From Sabethes cyaneus (lineage: Eukaryota; Arthropoda; Insecta; Diptera; Culicidae): a stretch of 64,000 nucleotides of DNA. The notes under the pieces are model-generated. The model was given only the letters and a program-made list of their open reading frames with translations. It was not told the origin of the DNA and did no database searches. The first letter of the stretch is position 1. Each line of letters opens with the position of its first letter. The DNA is taken from positions 135,004,907 through 135,068,906 of the forward strand of contig NC_071353.1 of NCBI RefSeq assembly GCF_943734655.1, written 5' to 3'. Below are positions 34,100 to 47,134 of this stretch, piece by piece. The position numbers and the translations under genes were made by a program.

Positions 34100-34231
34100 T
34101 GGTAAAAATACTCAGCCGCAAACGGAGCCTGTGGAGTACCAGGGCGCCCTCCACAGTAATCCTCCCTTACCGCATCATGAGGGGCTCTAATGTGGCGGAC
34201 TTTTCTTTCCCCTCTACTCTTGGGATTCTTA

Positions 34232-35577
34232 TGGAAAACAAAATCAAAAATACAACAAGTGCAGATACGGTGAAAACCCCGTTCGCGAGAGGAGGCATCC
34301 AGCGTTCTCCACCAAGGGTGGAGAAGGATGCAACAAGGAGCGCTATTGTGGGCGGAAAGGGCAGCGCTAATCAGAGTGATGGAGAAGAATAGAGACGCAG
34401 TACCTAAAGTGGTAGCAGCGTCACAGCAGCTCGATATAATAATCGAGTTCACGTCAGGTCGCGGCAATTTCTCCAAGGACCTGAAGCAGAGCTTGCCCAT
34501 GGTTCGGAGAACCTTGAATGCAGCTACCTCAACGCTCAACGACCTCGTGGCGCGTGCAGGAGACGCGAAGAAGGTGACCGTGAAGGCATCGAAGGCAGTA
34601 CAGACGGACGCCTGTCCGTTGACGGAGTGTCGCAACGCGGCCCCGGAGGCCACGAAAAGCGCTACCAGCAGCGGTAAGGCGTCCGCCAAGCGGCTTAGAC
34701 AGTCCCCGGGGGATAGCACCCCTGGGGAACCGAAAAAACGCCTGATAGGTAAAAGCCCTCAGGCTAGCGGGTTGGCAGAGCTAACCGATGAACCAGTCCG
34801 ACCGAGGTTAAGGTCACGAGGAAAGGCAGAAGAGGCTCCACTAAAAAAATCAGCTCCACCTAAAACGGCAAGGAAGCTAGCAAAGAAGGGCGACGCTCTT
34901 ATCCTGAAAACCGACGGGTCGAAATACTCGGAGGTTCTGAAGGTCATGAGAGGAGACGTCCTACTTAAGAGTCTGGGCGCGGACGTGCGGAGCATCCACC
35001 GCTTACGCATGGGCGATATGATACTCGAGTTAAAGAAGGACGCCACCAAGAAGAGTTCCGCATACAAGTTCATAGAGGAAGGAGTGCTCGGGGACGAAGT
35101 GCAGATACGTGCTATCACACCAGAAGTCCAGCTTGAGAACCTGGATGAGATCACCGAAGTGCGCGAGGTCTACAAGCTCTCAAAGAGCAAAGTGGAGTGG
35201 TGGCGGCAACTGAGGCGGTTCGCCTACGCAAGGGTCTGGCCGGGAACCAGGTAGCCACCATACGACTTCCGCTGGAGGACGCAAACGAAGCCCTGAAAGC
35301 TGCTAGGCTAAAAGTGGGGTGGTCGGTATGCCCACTGAGCGTGCTCAAGCAGTCGGAAGCTTGCTTCCGGTACTTCGAGCACGGACATAAAGTCTGGAAC
35401 TGCAAGGGGCCAGATAGGAGCCAATTGTGCAGGAGATGTGGCAGTGCTGGCCGTAAAGCGAGGGAATGCGCGGAGCCTCCCAAGTGCCTGATCTATACCG
35501 GTAAACGGGACGCAAAGCACGTAACGGGAGGTCCAAGGTGCCCGGTCGGCGTGCCGGCGACTAAGCCACGTTCATAG
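34232..35577 (+). pseudogene. R1-clade retrotransposon ORF1 (zinc-knuckle gag-like protein)
   Basis: The start region (MENKIKNTT, then FARGGIQRSPP) is typical of R1-clade ORF1. A frameshift near 34375 moves the reading to the frame of 34328-35254. A second slip near 35195-35250 moves it to the frame ending at 35577. The C-terminal third carries three Cys/His knuckles in altered form. CFRYFEHGHKVWNC has Tyr for the second Cys, CRRCGSAGRKAREC has Arg for His, and CLIY has Tyr for Cys. The family protein binds element RNA; loss of zinc ligands in all three knuckles fits relaxed constraint. The ATG at 34232 is favoured over 34168 only by family similarity. Confidence 0.75.
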
Positions 35578-35582
35578 TGTAA

Positions 35583-38567
35583 GTGACACAACTCAACCTG
35601 AACCACTACAGCACGGCTCAGCAACTGTTACAACAAGTAGTTTCTGAGACAGCAATGGACATTGCCATAATCTCGGACCCATATCGCGTCCCTGCCGGAC
35701 ACGGCAACTGGGTCTCGGATAGGCCCGGGACGAAGGCTATATGGACGACAAGCAGGTTTCCGGTTCAGGAGGTTGTGTCAACTGCAGACGAGGGATTTGC
35801 GGTTGCCAAAGTGGGTGGAGTGTTCTACTGCAGCTGTTATACTCCACCGAGTTGGTCTATCGCGCAGTTTACGCGGATGGTAGACGGAGTATCAGTTGTG
35901 GTAATTAGTTTAAGGCCGGTGGTTGTGGCGAGCGACTTTAACGCTTGGGCGATAGAGTGGGAAAGTCATCGCACGAACCATAGGGGTCGGATTGTGCTTG
36001 AGGCTCTGGCAAAGCTTAACGTAGATCTGGCCAACGTCGGCAACACAAGTACCTTCAGTAGGAACGGTGTCTATCATCGACGTGACTTTCAGCAGTCCTG
36101 GTCTGATAGGAGACTGGAGGGTAGACAATGGCTACACTCACAGTGACCATCAGGCGGTCCGCTATGGTGTCGGTCAGATAACGAGGCGGCAGGCGGCGAG
36201 TAGGGCCAACACTCCAACCACCCGTGGATGGAAGACATCATACTTCGATCCCGAAGTATTTGGGGAAGCGATCCGGAGAGAGTGCGGTGATCGCGGTATG
36301 CCCGATCCGTACGCTGATCATTTGATTGAGGTACTGTCGCGAGCGGGTGACGCTACCATGCTTAGGAAGCTAGAAATTGCGGAACTCCGTGGAGAAATTT
36401 CGTGCGGGAGAATGCAAAAAGCTCGTTCGGAGGAAGGTAGGGCTGAATGTAGCAGTAGCAATGTAGCGAGTAGCACTTGTTGCTGCACGCGCAACGCTAA
36501 AGAGTGGAATAAAAGCTAGTAAATGAGCCCGCTTTGAAAGATTATGTGCTAGTGCCAATGCGAACCCGTGGGGTGATGCCTACAAGGTCGTAATGGCAAA
36601 GACCAAGGGCGTGATGGCGCCCGCAGAGCTTTCGCCAAGGCCCTGGCCTCAGGCCGCTGAGTCGTCCCACGACCGACGTTCCAGTATCTGAGACCATAGA
36701 GTAAGATGGTCGGCCTCTCATCCGAACATCCAAAGTAACGTGGGCGACGGCGGTTTAAAGGTCGGGGAGGAAGCGAAGGTTACGAACGAGGAACTCATTG
36801 AGATCGCTAAATCACTAAAGGTGAGCAAGGCACCGGGACCAGACGGAATCCCGAATTTGGCCATTAAAGCGGCTATTTTGGAGGCTCCTGAATTATTTGG
36901 GGCAGTAATGGGTAGATGCCTGGAAGATCAGATCTTCCAGACAGATGGAAGCGACGGAACCGGGTCCTATTGCTGAAACCGGGAAAACCTCCGGGTGTCC
37001 CCTCGTCATATAAGCCGATCTGTCTGCTCGATACTGCCGGCAAGGTGCTGGAGAGGGTTATCCTTAACAGACTCGTACAGTACACGGAGCGTACAAACGG
37101 TCTGTCAAGGAACTAATTCGGCTTCCGAAAAGGCAAATCTACGGTGGATGCCATCTTGTCTATCACTAAGACAGCCGAGGTGGCAATCCAGTGCAAGAGG
37201 CCAGGTATCCGCTATTGCGCAGTTGTCACGCTCGACGTGAGAAATGCGTTTAATAGCGCTAGATGAGACTCCATAGCTAACTCGCTTCGGAACGTCCAAG
37301 TGCCGGTGTCGCTATACAGTATTCTGGAATTTTTTTTCCAGAATCGTGTGCTATGCTACAACACGGAGGAGGGTCAGAAGTGCGTTCCAATCACCGCAGG
37401 GGTTTGGCAAGGTTGCATACTGGGCCTGGTGTTGTAGAACGTCATGTATGACGAGGTGTTGAAACTAAAGTTCCCGGTAGGAGTGGTGATTGTCGGTTTT
37501 GCGGACGACATCACCTTGGAAGTCTACGGTGAATCTATCAGAGAGGCTGAGTTGACGGCTGCCCACTCTATAAGCATTGTCAAAGATTGGATGCGCTCCA
37601 GGAAACTGGAGCTAGCGCATCATAAAACGGAGGTTATCATGGTGAACAACCGCAAGTCAGTGCAGCAAGCAAATATCAGCGTCGGGGACTGCATTATTTC
37701 ATCAACGCGGTCCTTAAAACTTCTGGGGGTCATGGTCGACGACTAGCTCAAGTTCGGGAGCCACTTCGACTATGCCTGCAAGAAGGCTTCCACAGCTATT
37801 TCGGCATTGTCTCGTATGATGTCTAATAGCTCTGCGGTATATGGCAGTAAGCGAAGGCTTTTAGCCAACGTGGTCCAGTCCATACTTAGGTATGGCGAAC
37901 CGGTGTGGTCATTGGCGTTAGGAAGCAAAAGCGACCTAGGTAAGCTGGAAAGAACCTATCGTCTCATGTGCTTGAGAGTGGCGAGCATATCGCACAGTTT
38001 CATATGACGCAATCTGCGTCTTAGCGAGTATGATGCCTATTGGCATCATCATCAGTGAGGACGCGGAGTGCTTCAACCAACATGGAACTAGAGGCATACG
38101 GAGTACCACAAGATCGGCCTCGATAACCACAAGGCAGCGGGCATGGTCTGATTCCACAAAGGACCGGTGGACACACCGACTTATTCCGGAAGCATCCGGG
38201 CGGGTCAACAGGCGCTCGGCGAATTCAACTTCCACCTGACACATATTATGTCAGGGCATGGTTGTTTTAGCCAGTTTCTGCACAAGTTCGGGCATGCGGA
38301 GTTCCCCGCGTGTCAAAATGCGTGGATGTAGAAGAAAATGCAGAACATGTTTTCTTTATATGCCATCGTTTCGTGGGTGCGAGAAGCAACATGATGGCTG
38401 TGAGCGGACAGGACACTACTCCTGATAACATAATCCAAAGGATGTGTTCTAGCACGGACGTCTGGGGAGCGGTCAATGCGGCAGCTACCCAGATTGTACT
38501 TGAGCTACAAAACCGCTGGAGAGCCGATCAACGACGAGTAAATAGCCTAATTACCATAGTCCAGTAG
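35583..38567 (+). pseudogene. R1-clade retrotransposon ORF2 (endonuclease-reverse transcriptase)
   Basis: It begins five bases after ORF1, at a GTG codon (VTQLNLNHY), and lacks an obvious ATG. Endonuclease motifs follow: SDPYR, SDFNAWAIEW (about 35930) and, after a frameshift, YTHSDHQAV (about 36135). Reverse transcriptase motifs are SKAPGPDGIPN (about 36825), LLLKPGKPP, LDVRNAFN (about 37235) and VGFADDIT (about 37492). The C-terminal domain (CVDVEENAEHVFFICHRF) is at 38316-38370. Stops lie near 37116, 37264, 37437 and 37744, with frameshifts near 36110, 36500-36730 and 36975. The tail ends at TAG 38565-38567. It is inactive. Confidence 0.8.
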
Positions 38568-38822
38568 TTATCTAAGAGTGTGCGTTAAGCACAATAGCCC
38601 CTCCCTGAAGTAATACCGATAAGGTGGTGCCAGGGCGGATTGAGGATGGAGACTCGAGTAGGGTTTTAGTGGGTCTGGATCCTCACGCCCCTTAGGGGGG
38701 TCGGGATACCTAACTCCACTCCCTGAATTGCCTTCTCAGTTGTCTGATAGTACCGTATCTTCTAAGGTGCTCAGCAAATTTCCCTACTCGTAAAAAAAGA
38801 CTGTACCATGATAGTTTACCGT

Positions 38823-39171
38823 CTAACATCGCAGTCTAACTGTTGCTGGCATGTTAAAATTCCCCGTTTGAGTTATTCCCGGATCACAATCGCAAATGTC
38901 ATAGGGTTTGCCATTCATTAATAGTTCCTTTAGTTTATCCTTATTTGGGACTTTCGATAGTACCTTGTTTCTGGTACTGTTGAATTCCAGAATAACTTCG
39001 TCCCCTTCCTTGATTATAATTTCGAGCTCTTCCTGCTTTTCTACAATAATAACCAAATCGTCAACGAGGGCACCTTTAATGAGGATGACTGCTTTCTCGA
39101 AGGCGGAAGTGCTGTTTGACCTCGGTGAACCGATGCACTCGTTTGCCCCAAGAAATTCTAATTTACTGTAA
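38823..39171 (-). other. Unrecognised coding-like fragment
   Basis: The minus strand has an open frame (38823-39056 from a Met) with a protein-like composition: acidic and hydrophobic alternation (EKQEELEIIIKEGDEVILEF), then NKDKLKELLMNGKPYDICDCDP, ending TVRLRC and a stop. Upstream in the same frame there is an in-frame extension (KAVILIKGALVDDL), and the reading weakens beyond about 39120. I do not recognise the family. It could be a transposon or retroelement fragment or a lone exon. Confidence 0.3.
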
Positions 39172-39179
39172 AATTTTTA

Positions 39180-40239
39180 TTCAGATAGAAATTTTTATTA
39201 GCCCGTTAAATAAATAAACAAACAAAGACTATTGTTGTTAGTTGAACCGCTTTCTCAATATCGCAATTGTATGACGGACTCAGGAAGGAATTCGATCTCT
39301 CTTTACAGTTGATACATGTTTTACATTACCTTCAGACTGTTTTGTATACTTAACAATCTTTTACCAAGAGTTTGCCAAAGATTCCTGAATAAAGATGTTG
39401 TTAACCACTATCATGTCTTACAATGATTGAAAGTCAATGCATTTTGTGAAAATGTCACGCTTCCCCTTGTTGACAGCGTACCGTTAAACATAAAAAAGCA
39501 GTTGTTTTCCAGCACTTATACAATTGAGAAACTTTATTTAAACCATAATCGTCGGCATAAAACCGCGAAATAGTCCAATGAATTCTGTAATAATACATGA
39601 TACAAATCTGTCAATTACGGCTGGAAAACGTGCCGCTCGATCCATAATACTGCGTCCTGATAAATAGGGCTTCACCTGAGATAAGAGGAGGCCGCTTCCG
39701 AACGGCAGAGGCGGCAGACAAAGGCGCGCCAATTAAAATGCGAAATTGAAACCCACTTTTCTCGAATTGAAAGACTACCCATTTGGCGAGCGTGTAATGA
39801 CACATTAAGAAGCATAAAATTTTGTCATTAAGGTACGTTTCATATAATTGATAAATGATACAGTTTTGTGCCAATTGAGTTTCCCGGGATGAATGGGGTT
39901 TCGGAATTTTATTATGATTCAAAACTACTAGTTACCCGCATTAAAGTGTAATTTGAGCAGTTCGCATTGCGTTGAAAATTTGTCCGCTCCACTCCGTTGT
40001 TGGTACGCACCTGTTGTTGGACCGGTTAGCGTCTCTATAGAGCTGAATAAGTTGTTAACAACATTCCAGTTTATTTATTTAGAGCTTTGAGTGAAATCGT
40101 AAAAACATACCCCGAAAGTGTAAAAATTCCCTGAACACCTCAAATACTTTCGGTAAATAACTTGTCCCGAAATTCTTCATAATTAACGTCCAAATAAATA
40201 GGTGTTACTTGATCACAGGCTTAGACCACGACGCTATCC
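39180..40239. other. Intergenic DNA, no gene seen
   Basis: Mixed composition; short frames on the minus strand around 39540-39920 have no recognisable motif. Confidence 0.4.
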
Positions 40240-42360
40240 ATGATTAGAACGTTGTCCACCTTCCGTATGTAACAGGAATTGTCGCAATTCGCGTCCTCGA
40301 ACTGATCCGTCTTCCCCACGCTACGGTGTGCCTTTTACAGTGGAAAGCCCTCCCTTTCCCACCACCTATCGATCTTCTCCACGGAAGCACGACCAGCAGA
40401 GGGGCCGTAAATATGATCTCAAATGAACAGGTGCGCTCGTGTGCCGCCACTTTTCAGTTCCGGACTCTCCGCCGACTGGCTGCCTGCCTGCAGCAGTAGG
40501 TAGTTCCGATATTTCACCAGCAGCACCGCTTCAAAGCCTCAAAGCCTCCAGCTCCACCTCAACCGGCGCAATCCCCGCAAAACCGAACGAAAAGGGGGAA
40601 ATTAAGTTAAAAAGCTCAATATAGAACTATTCAAATGTACTGAAATTGCTCGCGATAATGTGCGTTCTCCGCTTTGGCCACTCCGCCGGGCGTCCTCCTG
40701 CATTCGCGCAGCAGAGAGCGAGAGCCACGCGGCGCAACACGCGGCAGGAGTGAGGGCGCCAATGCCAACACGCCGGCCGATGGATGCGATGATGGGGAGT
40801 GATGCGCCTTCCGATATCCGATTCCGATATCGACTGGCTCGCAGGTTGGTGGACGGACAAGCAGGCAGATAGGCAGGCAGGCAGACGAGCAGGTTTCGGT
40901 TATTAGCGCAGGGCGGGAAGAAGATAATGGTAATAACCAAAGATGATGATGATGATGATGGTCGGGCGGCCGACGGCTGGCTGCTGCTGCTGATGCCGGG
41001 GCAGGCTTTAAGATCACTTCTTATGCACGAACGCAAACCAGCAATGGGCTCTGGAAAAGTTCGGCAAACTGCTGCTTGCTTCTTATCATTTTTCCGGGCA
41101 GCAAATTTACAGTTTGTTGAGTTTTTTTTCTGATTTCGACTCACTTGTGCCGAACCTGCGTTCAAGCGTTCGTTACACGGTGGGATTAAGTTCGGTTTTT
41201 CGGGGGCTCAACTTTTGACTTTTGATTGCAATCGATTCGATTGCAGTCTTCGACTGCGCGATGTTAATTGAGATGCATCAGGTTAATCAATTTAGGTTGC
41301 ACACTGATCCCGCTGTGCTCTCTGTTGTGGACTACAACTTGTCAAAAGTTACACGCCCGCCACCCGTCTTCTGGTGGCTTCCTAGTGCGGTTGGCATTTT
41401 TTCAGCAGCGGGAGGAGGAGAAGCAGCAGCTCACTTCTAGCGGTGCCTAGCTTCTCCGCCTCGGCAAAGGCACTTGGCCATCGAGAGCACAGAGTGCCGT
41501 ACGAAGGCAAATTAAGCTTCTTTTGGATGGTTGTTTTTCGAAAGCGTGCCTCTTATTAGTGCTAACAGGACTTGAAAGTGTAGTGCTGCGCTCGCTCGAA
41601 TATAGCTGTTGGAAAATGGACGCTTTTCGAGCGCCATCCCCCGCGATCCTCGCGAAGCAACAACCAACGGTTGGCTGGAGGAGGAATCGGAACCGATTAC
41701 TCCTAGCACCACTAACGTGCGAAAGATAACAGATGATAGCGTTCGCGGTGCGGTTTGGAATGCGCGCCTGCAACTGTTGATAATGATCCGGGCAGAAGGC
41801 GGCTGTCCGCATGAAAGTCTAGCCCCGCAGCGATAGTACGTATACGCATCACAGGAGGACGGACAAGACGTGGGGGGGGGCTGCTGCTCTGGTCGGTACA
41901 CAACAGAAGAAACTGTCCGGATTGTTTCGCGCTCAGCAAATAACAAGCTCGTCCGAATGCGATCGCACAATCGCGAAAAGCGCATCTCTATTGGGGGCTT
42001 CCGAATAATTGCATCCATTTAGTCCAACGTTTTTGTGTGCTTTCCCAGTTTGTGCCAAGCAGAAGATTTTTCCGGATTTTTATTCACAGGTGTGAAAAAC
42101 AAATAGGTTTTAATGGAAGTAATTATTCCCATATTGCTCGGGAGCATTCCAACTTCCAACCGTTCCGCGTCCGATGAGCGGCGGCAGCACTTCGTCCGTG
42201 TTGTGTAGTTACTGCTATGTCGAAATTGATTCTACTTTGAATGTAGGTATTTGCGAAGGCTTTCGCACAACAACGTGATTTACGGAAGAAAATACAACTA
42301 TTAACCGGGGTCGGATTGCAAGCGAGCATATCCGTTCCGGAGTTTCCCGAATGCATTGAC
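40240..42360. promoter_or_regulatory. Third GC-rich non-coding block
   Basis: A CpG-rich stretch with GAT repeats (40941-40960) and GCAGGCA repeats (about 40858-40890), both-strand overlapping frames and no recognised protein. Its character matches the blocks at 1430-5720 and 17270-18600. A promoter or 5' leader role is inference from composition only. Confidence 0.25.
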
Positions 42361-42957
42361 GCAATGCATGGATGGATCTGATGGAGCAGGTAATTTTCAC
42401 GTACTTACTATCTACGGTCTTGAAAACAATTGAAACCGCCAGTTATCAAGCTGTGCGCCGATCTACGTACATTTGGTTGATTAGTTGTTTTCTTAAGAAT
42501 TGGCCAAATTTGAACTTTTCGATATACATACGGGATTTTATCCCACCTGCCAACCTCGTTAGCAACGAGCGGTGCCAGGTGAATTGATTGGACGGCTTTC
42601 GTGTAAAGTTTTTTTCTGGAAATTTCTGGAATTTTTTATCGAAAATGTTCTTTGTTTCCGCTCAAGTCCCTGAGGACAAGGTAATCCATTCAAGCGGTCT
42701 TGAAACTGATTACGTCAGGAAAACCAGCATCCATACCTTCAGCAATGTAATATTTCAACATCGGTAGCTTCAAAGCTTTCGGTCCACATCTTACAAACGC
42801 AGTACTCATTTGTATCATTAATGCACGACCTGAAAAGCATCCATTCTAGACGACTGCCTTGTGGAATGCTGAAAGGATCAAGAACTGCGCAGCAGTTCCA
42901 CTGAAAGCGTTGGATCAAGAGGTTACAAGGTATTCAAACGCTTACTTTCCATTATTT
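42361..42957. other. Intergenic DNA, no gene seen
   Basis: Ordinary mixed sequence with no coding or repeat signature recognised. Confidence 0.4.
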
Positions 42958-44705
42958 TAAACTAGCTGACCCGACAAACTTCGTATTGCCACAAATTAAA
43001 TTGTGTTGTATATAAATCGTGAATCGTGAAATGGATCTTGAGTTTAGTAAATTTCTGGGGAGTTCATGGGTGTTTTAATATACAAATTTTCCTCACAGTA
43101 AAGTAGAAAACAACTCCTCCCATTGCTTAGACTGATAAAATAAAGCGGATAGCATTTAAATATTCGCCATCATTACAAACCATTTCGCCGAATACCATTT
43201 TGCGGAACACCAATTCTCGGTTGACCATAACGCGGAATATAGAATTTCGCGAAAAACTTTTCGCGGGATGTACCATTTCACGGAAAATCTTTTCGTAGAA
43301 AGTACTATTTCGCAGGGGTGACCCAACTGAAGGAAAGTAATAGAGGTCAGTAGATCCAGGAAAATAAATAAACCTAGATAGAGGTGATCTCTACGGGGGG
43401 CTGTCTCCCCGCAGTGGCCGGCGAATCCGACGGCAAGTCGCCGGCAACACTCGCGGCCTGTGGCCGTCTCGCGCTGAATTAACTAATGTTACTATTGATA
43501 GTTTTTGGTGGTCTTGTTATTGATAAATGCTTTATAAAAAAGTCTAAAATTTCTCGAGATCGATTAGTTTTTGAGTTACCCAAAAAATTTCTGTTTTATT
43601 TGTATGATAGTCCTTAGCCCCCTACCACAGGAGTGAGGAGTCTCAAACCATCACTAAAAAAATCCTGCCAAAACCCCCCAAATGCCAAATTTGGTTCCAT
43701 TTGCTTGATTACTTTTCGAGTTAAGAGGAAATTTGTATTTCACTTGTATGGGAGCCCCCCTCCTAAAAAGGGAGAGGGGTCCTAATTCATCATAGAAAAC
43801 AATCATGCCTCCGAAAACACCCACATGCAAAATATGGTTCCATTTGGTTAATTAGTTCTCGAGTTATGAGGAAATTTGTATTTCATGTGTATGGAAGCCC
43901 CCCCTTCTTAAAAGGTAGAGGGGTCATTATTCCCCTCCTAAAGAGGGGAGGGGTCTCAATTCACCATAGAAACACCCACATGCCACATATGGTTCCATTT
44001 GATTAATTAGTTTTTGAGTTATGAGGAAATTTGTATTTCATTTGTATAGGAGCCCCCCCTCCTAAAATGGGAAGGGGTCTCAATTCACCATAGAAAAAAT
44101 TCTTGTCTCCAAAAACACCCACATGTAAAATTTAGTTCCATTTGCTAGATTAATTCTCAAGTTATGCAGAAATTTGTGTTTCATTTGTATGGGAGCCCCC
44201 CCTCTTAGTGGGAGGAGGGGTCTCTAATCATCATAAGAACCTTCCCTGGCCCCAAAAAACCCCTATATGCAAATTTTCACTCCGATCGGTTCAGTAGTTT
44301 TCGATTCTATAAGGAACATAAAACAGACAGAAATCCATTTTTTTAAGCATAGATTTGTATGGGAGCCCCCCTCTTAGTGGGGGGAGGGGACTTTTGCCGT
44401 CGAGAGAACCTTCTGTAGCCCCAAAAACCCCTATATGCAAATTTTCACGTCGATCGGTTCAGTAGTTTTCGATTCTATAAGGAACATAAAACAGACAGAA
44501 ATCCATTTTTTAGGCATAGATTTGTATGGGAGCCCCCCCTCTTACTGGGGGGAGGGGACTTTTGCCGTCGAGAGAACCTTCCGTAGCCCCAAAAACCCGT
44601 ACATGCAAATTTTCACGCCGATCGGTTCAGTAGTTTTCGATTCTAAAAGGAACATAGGGACAGACAGACAGACAGAAATCCTTTTTTATAGGTTTAGAAG
44701 AAGAT
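42958..44705 (+). repeat. Dispersed repeat element with six C/G-tract tandem units
   Basis: It starts with CTAGCTGACCCGACAAACTT and ends with GACAGACAGACAGAAATCC and TTTTTATAGGTTTAG; such ends recur in many insect dispersed repeats (from memory). From about 43740 the words TTTGTATGGGAGCCCCCC repeat near 43742, 43884, 44041, 44180, 44351 and 44521, a period of about 140-171 bp. The last units share GATCGGTTCAGTAGTTTTCG. A second sub-block at 43180-43320 repeats CCATTTCGCGG-like words. Related units are at 14400-15010. Possibly a Helitron-like or SINE-like non-autonomous element; not resolved. Confidence 0.55.
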
Positions 44706-44928
44706 AAATGTAGATCTCAAGAATTTTGCGTAAAAATTCCAAGTTGATCGAAACAAAATTGACGAAGTAATAAGTATTCGAGCTTCCGTTGCTCCAGGCC
44801 GGGTTTTTATAACTACGTTTTACTTTTGCTATAGTATGTAACAAAGGTTTAGAAATTGGTTGAAAACCACGAAGTTGATCCGAGGCCTGGCGGGCCGAGT
44901 CACATCTCACAATCAATAGAGCTCGACG

Positions 44929-45250
<322 letters not shown>

Positions 45251-46060
45251 CGCCTACCTTTAGTCGACTGTTTCTCGGAGATGGCTGAACCGATTCCATC
45301 GTCGTTAAGCTTGTTTGAAAGATGTTAGGGCACGGGAGGGTATTTTCAGCCCATTAAGCGATGGCATCTATTTTTTCGACCTATGGCCTAGTTATAGTGG
45401 GAGAATGTGTGGTTTTGACGTTCTTTGAATAAAAAAAGTAGATTACTTACAGTCTTGACAAAATAGTTATAACATATTAAAATTGAATTTGGCAAAGTAT
45501 TTTTATTGGCAAAAGAAGTGGTACATAGGCTGAATTTAGAAACCTGCTGAAAATATCCTCCCGTACCCTACTACCTTGTAGATCACTATTGAATTGTTTT
45601 GCGCTCCGACGTTTCGTTCAAAAGTTATAAGCAAAAATTAAAAAATTACGTGACACGATTTCTCCGGAACCACCCAGCCGATTTCCACAGTTTTGCATCA
45701 AATGAAAGATTTTACTACTGCAAAGTTTTGCAGAAAGTTTTGTTAAAAATCAACAAGCAGTTCAAAAGTTATGCTTAAAAATGTGTTTTTACCAAGCGTC
45801 AATTAGTCGAACGTTTCTCCGAGATGACCGAATCGTTTTATGCACTATTAGTCTTGTTTGAATGGTATTATAGCCTCATAGGTCACTATTGATTTGTTTT
45901 TAGATTGGGCCTATAATTTGGAAATTATAAGTAATCGTATGTAACACAATAAAATTTACAATAATGTATAACGATTTTAACCAGATGAATTCAATTATTT
46001 TAGTATCAGACGAGAAGTCTTAACGTCTGAATATATCTGCCAAATTTGATGAGAATGCCA
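45251..46060 (+). repeat. Degenerate dispersed repeat downstream of (GT)n
   Basis: Three loosely related segments begin near 45265 (GTTTCTCGGAGATGGCTGAA), 45655 (GATTTCTCCGGAACCACCCA) and 45808 (GTTTCTCCGAGATGACCGAA). In two of them CTTGTTTGAA follows after 25-40 bases, and in one AAATGAAAG. A (GT)n joined to such a body is a common arrangement in mosquito repeats. No coding. Confidence 0.5.
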
Positions 46061-46998
46061 GATTTGTGAGTCTTACCGGTCAAAACTTATTTGATAAAAA
46101 TTTGATGAAATTGCTTAAGAAAACTTTGTTAATATTAATTGAAGAGAATGCAGTGCGGGCCCAAATCTCAAAGACACGATCGTAAAAAAATCATGATTTT
46201 TCAAGGGGCGTGTCTTTAGAGAAGTTTATTAAGTGCATCTTTTTACATTATTAGGGTGACCGAGAACCCACCTATTAGGATGATTTTTTGTTTTTGTAGT
46301 GCATCCAAAACATAAAGTGTCTTAACAAAAGTTGTAGAACATAATAAAATAAGCAACTTTGCTGAGTCTAGAAACTGTCTATCTCTTAGTAGTTGCGATA
46401 TATATTGATTTGTTTAAAAAAGCACTTAAGGACTGTACTCTGTAAAGTCGTCAAATAATGCAATTTCGTAATTTTTTTCAGATTTTGGAATTAAAGTTAA
46501 GTGTTGCGTTTTGAATTTGAATATGTATTTTGGATTTTTTGGATGCAAAAATAGTGATTATTATACTATTGGCAACTGAGCGCGTGAAAGCTCACTAAAA
46601 ACTCTTACTTACTCACTTACTTTGTGGAAACCAACGGAGTATAGAATTCGAAAAATTATCAAAATGGCGCGTGTTTTCTAACATCGATTTTTTGTCAACT
46701 TTCCAGAGTAGCGTTCCTTCTCAAATCTCAATAAAAACTCAATTAGATTTATTCCTGTTTACGACCGTATCCTGCATTCGTACGAATAGTTTGTTTCGAA
46801 CGAATCGGGAAGCACTATTCTCATATTCGAACGAACAAAAGGAAGAGGAGTTCGAACGAAAACAAGAATAAAGGTGAATAACTTTGCATACAATTTTTTA
46901 TTGCTTTGGTTAGAAAGACACATTTTCCACTAAGCTATTCAGTATATTAAATGCATATCCATAGTATATTAAATACGCATTAATTATATATGACACAA
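46061..46998. other. AT-rich intergenic DNA, no gene seen
   Basis: Stop-rich in all frames with no recognised element. Confidence 0.45.
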
Positions 46999-47105
46999 CG
47001 TTAACAAGAGTTGAATTATGTTCCGAAGACTTGTCGATTTCTAACTCATATGACAAATGAAATGGTATAACAAAGGTTCTTTTCACCAATAGGTGGATTT
47101 AATCG
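46999..47105. repeat. Dispersed repeat, copy 2
   Basis: It aligns with 30233-30340 (GAATTATGTTCCGAAGACTT, GTATAACAAAGGTTCT, AATAGGTGGATTTAATCG) and sits directly before the RTE-like fragment. Confidence 0.7.
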
Positions 47106-47134
47106 TTTTTTTTATAAAATTTGCTATTTTTAAA

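Larger units (their letters stand above)
33985..38800 (+). mobile_element. R1-clade non-LTR retrotransposon, full-length but decayed
   Basis: A 5' leader of about 250 bases (with a 16-G run at 34084-34099) precedes ORF1 (34232-35577), ORF2 (35583-38567) and a GC-rich 3' UTR to about 38800. Gene order, the zinc-knuckle ORF1, the LNLNH-start endonuclease and the C-terminal cysteine/histidine region match the R1 clade. Many R1-clade elements are site-specific; the target here is not evident. Both ends are approximate. Frameshifts and stops throughout show an old insertion. Confidence 0.8.

Noticed and set aside
33769..34719. A 316-residue minus-strand open frame
   Set aside because: It is antisense to the recognisable R1-clade ORF1 and includes the poly-G slippage run; residues are compositional and no domain is seen.
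40602..41165. Minus-strand open frame of 187 residues in the third GC-rich block
   Set aside because: Overlapping open frames on both strands, simple-repeat content and no conserved motif. Better explained by GC-rich composition.
43380..43480. A structured RNA in the GC-rich patch with CGGCGAATCCGACGGCAAG
   Set aside because: Short complementary words are present but no known RNA fold or promoter could be matched. It lies inside a dispersed repeat.
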